Both the position numbers and the translations under genes were made by a program. From Methanomassiliicoccus sp. (GTDB taxonomy: Archaea > Thermoplasmatota > Thermoplasmata > Methanomassiliicoccales > JACIVX01), in contig DYTM01000006.1 in the NCBI GenBank assembly GCA_020725985.1, positions 1 through 11,787 of the forward strand: DNA of 11,787 bases, read 5' to 3'. The number at the start of each line of letters is the position of its first letter. Position 1 is the stretch's first letter. The notes beneath the pieces were generated by a model. The model made no database searches and was not told the DNA's origin. It saw nothing but the letters and a program-made list of their open reading frames with translations. Positions 1 through 5,939 of this stretch are shown here, in pieces.

Positions 1-573
1 GAGACAGGCTCCGACCAGGGCCGAGCCGTAGTTGAGCGTTCCGATCGAAGCGGGGACCTTGAAGAGGGAGCGGATCATCTCCAGTTCATCCGCCCCCGCA
101 CCAGGATGGCACAGAACGCCCTTGTTCGTGGCGAAACAGGCCGAGCCGACGGTCTTGTGCCCGGCCACGCTCCCCTGGACCACCTCCACCTCCAGCGCCC
201 TCTCGATCCTTCTCAGGGCCTTCCTGCCGATTTCAGGATGGACAAGGGCCGCGTTGTCGTTGACCAGGATGTTGTTCCCGGCGGCGTTGAGCCTGTCCTC
301 GATGCGGTAGACTGGAATGTTCTTCGAGATGATATTGACATCGTCCATCGTCGCCATGTTCGTTACGACGGCACCGTAGGAGTTCATCGCCACCAGAGCG
401 CCGAGAACGCTCGCTCCAGCCACCGAGCACTTCTCGACGCGCACGTCGAGGGTCGCTTCCGCCTCCCTCGCGAGCGATCCGGTCGCGTCGACTGGTAAGA
501 AACAGAGAAACTCGTTCGCGACACAATAGACGCCGAGATAGGGGTTGCCGTTGTAGCTGGAGAGCCTCATCAT
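1..573 (-). CDS. eif6: Translation initiation factor 6 (aIF6), 3' end cut by window edge
   Basis: aIF6/eIF6 binds the large ribosomal subunit and keeps it from joining the small subunit prematurely. The minus-strand frame encodes 191 residues without a stop before the edge; the family is about 220 residues, so roughly the last 30 are missing. The N-terminus reads MMRLSSYNGNPYLGVYC, the usual aIF6 opening. Later family-like stretches are VEKCSVAGASVLGALVAMNS, NILVNDNAALVHPEIG and GVLCHPGAGADELE, matching the repeated pentein-fold units. Two adjacent ATGs (573 and 570) are possible starts; archaeal homologues commonly begin at the second (MRL). There is no strong Shine-Dalgarno site, only GGTG about 8 bases upstream, and the gene lies 18 bases after rpl31e, so translational coupling is likely. 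The L39e-L31e-aIF6 order is a standard archaeal cluster. Identity is secure; the exact start is not. Confidence 0.93.
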   Translation of the reverse strand, partial: MMRLSSYNGNPYLGVYCVANEFLCFLPVDATGSLAREAEATLDVRVEKCSVAGASVLGALVAMNSYGAVVTNMATMDDVNIISKNIPVYRIEDRLNAAGNNILVNDNAALVHPEIGRKALRRIERALEVEVVQGSVAGHKTVGSACFATNKGVLCHPGAGADELEMIRSLFKVPASIGTLNYGSALVGACL

Positions 574-591
574 GGAAGATGCACCGATTGA

Positions 592-855
592 TCAGTCTTC
601 CGGAAGGGAGACCTCAACGAGCCCGTCCTCGAACTTCACCGCCTTCACCCTGATTCGCGGCGGCGGGCTGGTTATCCCCCTGCTCCAGATCGCTTCATTC
701 AATCGGCCGTCGATCCAGACGTCCTCCTCCTTCGCCTTGAGATGTCTGATGATATAATCCTTAATCTCCGTCATGGCCCGCTCCGACCTCTCGGTCCTCG
801 GGGCCTTCTTCGTCTCTCTCAGCGGTATGTTGAATATGGTCTCGTCCTGTTCCAT
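592..855 (-). CDS. rpl31e: Large-subunit ribosomal protein L31e
   Basis: A protein of 87 residues with a typical archaeal/eukaryotic L31e sequence. The opening EQDETIFNIPLRETKKAPRT resembles the conserved N-terminal strand and basic segment, followed by RAMTEIKDYIIRHLKAKEED and DGRLNEAIWSRGI, then a short strand region ending in VSLPED. L31e sits near the polypeptide exit tunnel of the large subunit and has no bacterial counterpart. The gene starts 8 bases after the rpl39e stop, and its weak purine-rich ribosome-binding signal (AGGGG) overlaps that stop. It is the fourth gene of the rps19e-led operon and is followed 18 bases later by aif6. Length is normal and nothing is odd. Confidence 0.95.
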   Translation of the reverse strand: MEQDETIFNIPLRETKKAPRTERSERAMTEIKDYIIRHLKAKEEDVWIDGRLNEAIWSRGITSPPPRIRVKAVKFEDGLVEVSLPED

Positions 856-863
856 GACATCCC

Positions 864-1019
864 CTACTTCTTGAGCCTACTGGTCCGCCAGTTCCTTCGC
901 TTGGGGTGCCGGAGAAAGTTCCGGTTCGTCCTCATCATGACCCACGCCGGGACCCTTCTGTTCTGCTTTACCGCCTTCATCAGTCGGGCCTTCATCGCGG
1001 ATGGCTTGTTCCTCGTCAT
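864..1019 (-). CDS. rpl39e: Large-subunit ribosomal protein L39e (51 aa)
   Basis: A very small gene of 51 codons plus TAG. The translation begins [20 protein letters not shown] and continues with [19 protein letters not shown] and [12 protein letters not shown]. This is the hallmark L39e pattern: an RNKP start, a central QNRRVPxWV, a TNR box and the terminal KRRNWR-S-LK. L39e is an extended, highly basic protein lining the exit tunnel of the archaeal and eukaryotic large subunit. The ATG lies one base after the TGA of the upstream PDCD5-family gene, and GAGG at 1027-1030 supplies a Shine-Dalgarno site with 7-base spacing. Its 51 residues equal the family's usual length. Because of its size it is easily missed by gene finders, but the sequence match and its place between PDCD5 and L31e make the call secure. 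Confidence 0.95.
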   Translation of the reverse strand: MTRNKPSAMKARLMKAVKQNRRVPAWVMMRTNRNFLRHPKRRNWRTSRLKK

Positions 1020-1020
1020 G

Positions 1021-1350
1021 TCACTTCCTCTCTATCGTGATCTCCCTCTTCTTCGGCGCTACCCGCCTCAAAATCTGCTTGAGCGTCGCATCGTCGATCT
1101 GCTGGTCGATCCTTCCGGATTGGACGAGCATGATGAGCTGGTCCTCGACCACCCTCGCCACCTCAGGATAGGCCATCCGGACGGTGCCGAGGCGCTCCCT
1201 CGCTTCGGGCGTGAGAATCTGTCGGAGTAGCGCCTGCCGTTGAGCCTCGACCTGCTTCGACTGCTCCTCTGCATACGACTGCTGGTCTCGCTGGCGCTGA
1301 AGTTCGGCGAGCTTCCTCCGGCGCAGTTCCTCGAGCTCAGCGTCTTCCAT
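1021..1350 (-). CDS. PDCD5-family DNA-binding protein
   Basis: A protein of 109 residues, very rich in Arg, Glu and Gln. It has a long N-terminal helix (about 1-47, starting [20 protein letters not shown]) and then the conserved core [24 protein letters not shown] and a second helical stretch [20 protein letters not shown] ahead of a basic tail. This is the archaeal PDCD5 / TFAR19-like family, a three-helix bundle described as nucleic-acid binding; its archaeal role is not well defined. It is regularly found between S19e and L39e in archaea, as here, which suggests a ribosome-related function. The start follows GAGGTG at about 1354-1359 with short spacing, and the rps19e stop is 14 bases upstream. 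Family assignment is firm; function is not established. Confidence 0.93.
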   Translation of the reverse strand: MEDAELEELRRRKLAELQRQRDQQSYAEEQSKQVEAQRQALLRQILTPEARERLGTVRMAYPEVARVVEDQLIMLVQSGRIDQQIDDATLKQILRRVAPKKREITIERK

Positions 1351-1364
1351 CTGAACACCTCTAC

Positions 1365-1793
1365 TCAGACCTTCTTCTCTTCGTAGACGTCCTTCGCCGC
1401 GTTGTCCAACAGGGACCGGCCTTTCGCCGTCACGATCCTTCCCTTGTGCTTGTCCTTCGCAACGAGCCCGCCCGCCTCAAGCTGCATCAAGCACTTCCTC
1501 ACCACCGAGCCGCTTCCCTTGACAGCCTTGTTCGGCCTGGACCCGCGATCCGCAAATCCGCCGTACTCGGCCGAGAGCCTCGATGTCCCGATGGGGCCGT
1601 TCACATAGACCTTCCTCAGGACCGAGGCCGCTCTCGTGTACCACCAGCCCTCCTGGACCGGGGCCTTCTCGGTGTGTCGACCCGTCTTGACATAGTCCGC
1701 CCACTCCGGCGGCTTGATCGTCTCAATCTCCCTCAGCTTCGCTGCGGCCCTCTCGATTACCTTGTCAGCGGGAACATCATATACGGTGACCAT
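1365..1793 (-). CDS. rps19e: Small-subunit ribosomal protein S19e
   Basis: A protein of 142 residues, the usual length for S19e. The N-terminal part TVYDVPADKVIERAAAKLRE leads to the signature segments PPEWADYVKTGRHTEKAP and GWWYTRAASVLRKVYVNGP, followed by the basic G-rich stretch SRLSAEYGGFADRGSRPNKA and a winged-helix C-terminal part (VVRKCLMQLEAGGLVAK). In eukaryotes S19 is needed for 40S maturation; in archaea it is a small-subunit head protein. The ATG follows GAGGT (about 1802-1806) with roughly 8-base spacing. It is the first gene of the minus-strand translation operon and has a convincing TATA box upstream at 1868-1875. Confidence 0.95.
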   Translation of the reverse strand: MVTVYDVPADKVIERAAAKLREIETIKPPEWADYVKTGRHTEKAPVQEGWWYTRAASVLRKVYVNGPIGTSRLSAEYGGFADRGSRPNKAVKGSGSVVRKCLMQLEAGGLVAKDKHKGRIVTAKGRSLLDNAAKDVYEEKKV

Positions 1794-1867
1794 CGTGCTC
1801 TACCTCAATGAACGCATTCAGCTTCAGTCAAGTTACTGATAACGCCGACGGCATTAATAGAGTGCCC

Positions 1868-1875
1868 ATATAAAA
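1868..1875 (-). promoter_or_regulatory. TATA box of the rps19e operon
   Basis: Reading the minus strand, TTTTATAT stands in an otherwise GC-rich stretch. An archaeal start site about 25 bases downstream would fall near 1846-1848, leaving a leader of roughly 53 bases before the rps19e ATG at 1793. An 8-base direct repeat, GCCCATAT (plus strand 1864-1871 and 1888-1895), overlaps this box and recurs 24 bases upstream of it. Confidence 0.6.
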
Positions 1876-1927
1876 GCGTTTTGCAGAGCCCATATCCTGT
1901 GGCTTCGGCCCAACCGGCGGAGAGAGG

Positions 1928-1935
1928 TTGAAATA
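1928..1935 (+). promoter_or_regulatory. Probable TATA element for the UbiX gene (leaderless)
   Basis: TTGAAATA is the only A/T-rich octamer suitably placed in front of the GTG start at 1958. Its centre is about 26 bases upstream, the expected distance from TATA box to transcription start, so transcription would begin at the start codon itself. No usable Shine-Dalgarno sequence is present (GAGG lies one base from the GTG), which agrees with a leaderless mRNA. Confidence 0.4.
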
Positions 1936-1957
1936 CCGCGATTGAAATGCTTGAGGC

Positions 1958-2521
1958 GTGAAGTGCGTCGTCGCGATGACGGGATCCTCCGGCGCAGTCT
2001 ACGGTGCGAGACTTCTTGAAGTCCTCGACGGGGAGAAGCTGCTGGTGATATCGAAGACCGGAGAGGCGATAATGAGGGAGGAGCTCGGGAAGGGGCCGGA
2101 GGAGCTCGAGAAGCTTGTGGCAGAGCGTTACGACGACGCCGATCTATTCGCTCCGATCTCCTCTGGAAGTCATCACTTCGACGCGATGATCATTGTCCCC
2201 TGCTCCGAGGGGACGTTGGCGAAGATCGCGAACGGCATCGCGGACACCCTCATCACCCGAACAGCAGCGGTCGCGCTGAAGGAGGGAAGGAAGTTGATAC
2301 TCGTGCCGAGGGAGACCCCGGTGAGCGCGATCATGCTCGAGAACGAGCTGAAACTGAGCAGGCTCGGTATAATCATCCTGCCGGCGAATCCGGGGTTCTA
2401 TCATTCCCCCCAGGGGATCGGGGACCTGGTAGACTTCGTCGTCGGGAAGATACTGGATCAGCTGGGGCAGCATCATCATCTCTTCAGAAGGTGGGTTGGG
2501 AAGGCAGTTGGGCCAGCCTGA
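1958..2521 (+). CDS. ubiX: UbiX-family flavin prenyltransferase
   Basis: UbiX transfers a dimethylallyl group to FMN to make prenylated FMN, the cofactor of UbiD-type decarboxylases. The 187-residue protein fits the family (about 185-200). It opens with the FMN-binding loop VAMTGSSGAVYGARLLEVL, then MIIVPCSEGTLAKIANGIAD, KEGRKLILVPRETPVSAIML with the conserved Lys, Arg and Glu, and GFYHSPQGIGDLVDFVVGKI LDQLG. GTG at 1958 is the start because an in-frame TGA lies two codons upstream and MKCVVAMTGSSG aligns with the family N-terminus. No ubiD gene is visible, so the client decarboxylase is unknown. In archaea it could serve quinone synthesis, aromatic-acid metabolism, or the anhydromevalonate-phosphate decarboxylase of the archaeal mevalonate pathway. 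The gene is divergent from rps19e and converges on the RND gene with one base between stops. Confidence 0.93.
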   Translation: MKCVVAMTGSSGAVYGARLLEVLDGEKLLVISKTGEAIMREELGKGPEELEKLVAERYDDADLFAPISSGSHHFDAMIIVPCSEGTLAKIANGIADTLITRTAAVALKEGRKLILVPRETPVSAIMLENELKLSRLGIIILPANPGFYHSPQGIGDLVDFVVGKILDQLGQHHHLFRRWVGKAVGPA

Positions 2522-2522
2522 C

Positions 2523-5500
2523 CTACTTCTTCTCCTCCCTTCTCACCCTCTGCAGGCGCCCGGGTGCATACCAGTTCCACTTCCCGAGGAGAGACACGAT
2601 CGCCGGCACGAGGTAGATGCGGACGATGATTGAGTCGAGGAGGATCGCGAACGCGAGCGCGAAGCCGAACTCCCTGAGGAGGGCGCCTTCGGAGAGCATC
2701 ATCGTGCCGAAGGCACCGGCCATGATGATTCCGCAGGCGGTGATGATCCCCCCGGTCTTCTCCATCGCGTGGACGATCGCCTCCCTGTCGCTCTTCCCCT
2801 TCTGAGCCTCCTCCCTGATCCGCGTGGTGATGAATATGTCATAGTCCATGCCTAGGCCGAGGCAGACGATCATCAGGATCATCGGCATCAGCCAGAGGAT
2901 CTGAATTCCCTGGAGGTAGGTGAAGAGGGCCATCGTCACCGCCAGCGTCCACGAGATGCTCAGCAGGATTGTCAAGATCGACCTCAGCGGGCTGATGAGT
3001 GACCCGAGCACGACCATGAGGACGATGTAGATGCCAATGATGACGAACACCTCCATCACCTCGAAGTCCTCCCACACGAGGTTCGAGATGTCGTACATGC
3101 TCGCGGTCGAGCCACCGACGTACGCCGCCGTGACCAGTTCATCCTCGAGGGCGAATGCAGCGCTCAGGGTCCTGATCTGCTGGATGCTCTCGATCGATTC
3201 CCTTGCGAACGGATCGGCCACGAATGTCACCGTGATGAGAACGACCCGGGTGTCCTCCGTCCCGAGCATTCCTTTCATGAGGGCGACGTACTGCGCCGCT
3301 TCCTCAGCCGGATAGGCAGACAGGTTGGCGTAGTCGATAGGCTCGGATTCACCGAGCGGCCTCGTAGGACTGACGACGGAATTGACATTTGAGAGCTGAG
3401 AAAGGTCATGAGAAATGGCCTCTATCGAATCGAGTTGGCTCTGGTTCCAGGTATCCCCGACGACGACGGGCGACGACATCTCCATCGCGAGGAGGGTGGG
3501 GGTCATCCTTCCCGCCCCGAAGCTCTCGCCCATCAGGTCCAGGCCCTGTCTGCTTTCGGTCTCAGGCATGGCCTCTATGAAATCGTAGCTCGTCTCTAGC
3601 GTCAACACCGTGTACGTCGCGGGAACGGATACCAGCACCGCGGCGATGACAATCGCCTTGGCGTGCTTGACGGCGAACTTGGCGCTCTTGGTGAAGTACC
3701 CTTCTCTTCCCTCCTTCCTCACCTTCGGCTTCATCTTCGCCGGCCAGAACATCCTATCTCCCAGCAGCATCAGTACAGCGGGAAGGAGAGTGAGGGCGGC
3801 GATGAGCGCTATCGTGATCCCGGTGGCGAGGCCTATGCCCATCGACTTGAGCATCTCAAACCGGCCGAGGGAAAGGACCCCGAACCCGATGATGACCGTC
3901 GCCCCGCTCGTCGCGATCGACTCCCCCGCCCAGGTGACGGCGGTCCTCACGCTCTCCTCCTTGGAAAGGCCGTTGTGCCTCTCCTCCCTGTATCGGGAGA
4001 GAATGAAGATACAGTAGTCGCACCCCGCGCCCATCATCGATGTCAAAGTGAGAGTTAGGACGCTATAATGAACGGAGAGGAGGTACGTTCCGAGGACATA
4101 GACTATGGCGAATGTGACCCCAAGGGCGACCCCGATGACTGCTGGGGGAATCGACGAGGCTACGAACGACCGGAAGAAGAGGCCGATAAGGATGAAGACG
4201 AGGACGATGGTGATGGGGTCGATCTTCTCCATGTCCGCATCGGTCGAGGATTTCTGATCCACCGAAATTGCGTCCGATCCTGTCACATAGTGCCGTATCG
4301 AAGGCGTGTCAGCGAGCGCGGAGCTCACCACATCCCTCACTACCCAGACCGATTCCTCCCCCAGATAGTCGTTCTCCCCACCGTCGAAAGTGAGGGAGAC
4401 GATCATCGTATTGTTGGTCGGGAGGTTGACGAATGAGGAGACAATCGCAGGAAGCACCGGAAGGGGGAACTCGGCGATGGAGGAGTTGGCTACGATGTCC
4501 TCCGCGAGCCGCTGGAAATCAAAGAAGGAAGCATTGGAGGGAAGCTCCCCGGCTTCCATGACGACCCATACTTCTGACATGGAAGCCTCGGACACCGTCT
4601 CCGCTGCAAACATCGAAATCGCAAATTCATTTCCCCAACCGGACCATCCGAGGCCGTCGTAGACCGACCGGAAGAATGCGCCCTCCTCCCCTCCCAAAAC
4701 CTCGCTGAATACCTCGACCGACGACTCGACAATCGCTGCGAAGATCTCATCGCTCGGTGCCGAGGCTGTCAAGTTCCAGTTTGCGTAGAAGATGTCATAG
4801 TATCCTCGAACGAGCTGCGCCTCCTCGTCCGGCAGTTCTGCGAGCATCAGGTCCATCTGGCTCTCGAACATGGAGTCGCAGAGCGCGCTCAGCCTGTGAA
4901 AATCGCTCCAGCCTGCAAGATCGAGGTCCGCATAGACCGCCATGGGAAACGCGCCGAGCTCGGGGGGCATCGGAAGAGAAGAGACGAAAATCGGGAATGC
5001 TGTGACAGCGATCGTCGCTCTCGCCTGCGGATCGAGTTCGTACGGCGTTCCTCTCAGACTGTCCCACGCCGTCGCGTATGCGGAAAACCATCCGAAGACT
5101 AGTGCCTGCTCGGTCTCGTTCATCCCGATGACCGCCTCATTTCCCATCAAAGCGCTCAGGGTCTGGGCGTACGCGACCGAGTCCACGGTGGTGACATTCC
5201 AGTAGGGGTTCGTCTGGTTGATCTGCATCCAGATACCGAGATGGAGGGATGGAATACCGTACACCACGAAGGCGCTCGTGTTCACTTCACTCCAGAGGGA
5301 TCGGAACTCGGTCGGCAGGCCGAAGACGGCGAAGCCGGTCAGATCGGTCATCTCCCTCGCCTCCTGGAATCCCCGGTTGAGCTGGTATAGAACTCCGGTG
5401 GCGTAGAGCTCTGTCGAGCTGTACAGCGTATCGACCCTCACCTGGCCGTCGATCCGCCCTCCGTGAGTCTCGTTGAAAATGCTGTCTCCGATGCGGAAAA

Positions 5501-5768
5501 CCGCCCTCTTCGTATCGTCGTCAAGAACGTCCTCGTTCGCTAGGATGATCAACGTCGTCGCTTGCTCGCCAGCCGTAGGAAAGTGTTCGCCTATGAAGCG
5601 TTGGGCGATCTCCGACTCGAGGTAGGCCGGGGCCATCTCACTCTCATCGTAGGTGACGATTTCGAACGCCTTCGGTGCGAGAGGAACCGCGATCAGAAGA
5701 ACAATGATCCAAGCGACGATGATTGCCTTGTACCGCTTCGTGACAAACCTTGCGATTCCCGCGAACAT
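2523..5768 (-). CDS. RND superfamily (MMPL / HAE3-like) membrane transporter
   Basis: A 1081-residue membrane protein with two-fold RND architecture. TM1 is about residues 14-32, followed by a long extracytoplasmic domain (35-515) and TM2-6 (about 518-668). A cytoplasmic linker leads to TM7 (703-722), a second, shorter extracytoplasmic domain (about 723-903) and TM8-12 (about 906-1061). Each half carries the MMPL-type motif in its fourth helix: GAGCDYCIFILSRYREE (580-596) and GLGMDYDIFITTRIREE (971-987), with the Asp expected in proton relay. These features indicate a proton-driven exporter or lipid/hydrophobe transporter; the substrate cannot be read from sequence. The first extracytoplasmic domain is about 480 residues against about 180 for the second. 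All eleven N-x-S/T sequons (N99, 163, 184, 191, 217, 332, 412, 428, 452, 775, 815) fall in the extracytoplasmic parts, which supports the topology. Start: ATG with AGGAGG (5778-5783) 9 bases upstream. Monocistronic by its own promoter. Confidence 0.92.
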   Translation of the reverse strand: MFAGIARFVTKRYKAIIVAWIIVLLIAVPLAPKAFEIVTYDESEMAPAYLESEIAQRFIGEHFPTAGEQATTLIILANEDVLDDDTKRAVFRIGDSIFNETHGGRIDGQVRVDTLYSSTELYATGVLYQLNRGFQEAREMTDLTGFAVFGLPTEFRSLWSEVNTSAFVVYGIPSLHLGIWMQINQTNPYWNVTTVDSVAYAQTLSALMGNEAVIGMNETEQALVFGWFSAYATAWDSLRGTPYELDPQARATIAVTAFPIFVSSLPMPPELGAFPMAVYADLDLAGWSDFHRLSALCDSMFESQMDLMLAELPDEEAQLVRGYYDIFYANWNLTASAPSDEIFAAIVESSVEVFSEVLGGEEGAFFRSVYDGLGWSGWGNEFAISMFAAETVSEASMSEVWVVMEAGELPSNASFFDFQRLAEDIVANSSIAEFPLPVLPAIVSSFVNLPTNNTMIVSLTFDGGENDYLGEESVWVVRDVVSSALADTPSIRHYVTGSDAISVDQKSSTDADMEKIDPITIVLVFILIGLFFRSFVASSIPPAVIGVALGVTFAIVYVLGTYLLSVHYSVLTLTLTSMMGAGCDYCIFILSRYREERHNGLSKEESVRTAVTWAGESIATSGATVIIGFGVLSLGRFEMLKSMGIGLATGITIALIAALTLLPAVLMLLGDRMFWPAKMKPKVRKEGREGYFTKSAKFAVKHAKAIVIAAVLVSVPATYTVLTLETSYDFIEAMPETESRQGLDLMGESFGAGRMTPTLLAMEMSSPVVVGDTWNQSQLDSIEAISHDLSQLSNVNSVVSPTRPLGESEPIDYANLSAYPAEEAAQYVALMKGMLGTEDTRVVLITVTFVADPFARESIESIQQIRTLSAAFALEDELVTAAYVGGSTASMYDISNLVWEDFEVMEVFVIIGIYIVLMVVLGSLISPLRSILTILLSISWTLAVTMALFTYLQGIQILWLMPMILMIVCLGLGMDYDIFITTRIREEAQKGKSDREAIVHAMEKTGGIITACGIIMAGAFGTMMLSEGALLREFGFALAFAILLDSIIVRIYLVPAIVSLLGKWNWYAPGRLQRVRREEKK

Positions 5769-5777
5769 GACCGATGT

Positions 5778-5820
5778 CCTCCTACCCTGCCTACCGGGAG
5801 TCGGAACTCGATATAAAAAA
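5778..5820 (-). promoter_or_regulatory. Promoter and Shine-Dalgarno site of the RND gene
   Basis: On the minus strand TTTTTTATAT (5811-5820) forms a strong TATA box in GC-rich surroundings. A start about 25 bases downstream, near 5788, would give a leader of about 20 bases. That leader contains AGGAGG (5778-5783), a near-perfect match to the archaeal anti-Shine-Dalgarno, 9 bases before the ATG. The RND gene is therefore transcribed separately from leuS. Confidence 0.65.
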
Positions 5821-5887
5821 TTGTCGAGGTGCGCGGAGGAGGAGGGAGCATCAAGGGGGTGAGGAAGGGACCTTGTCCGGCTTTCGT

Positions 5888-5908
5888 GACAAGACGAGAG
5901 TGCTTGTC
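5888..5908. repeat. Short inverted repeat downstream of leuS
   Basis: GACAAG and CTTGTC are separated by 9 bases and lie about 32 bases after the leuS stop (minus-strand reading). It could form a 6-bp hairpin near the leuS transcript 3' end, but no T run follows on the minus strand. A 9-base direct repeat, GAGAGTGCT (5896-5904 and 5911-5919), overlaps it. The rest of 5769-5939 holds only the RND promoter. Confidence 0.3.
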
Positions 5909-5939
5909 GGGAGAGTGCTAGCTCGTTCCGCCTAGTGAA

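Noticed and set aside
742..1230. A 162-codon plus-strand open frame across the L31e-L39e-PDCD5 genes
   Set aside because: Three conserved minus-strand genes occupy the same DNA; the translation resembles no family and spans their junctions.
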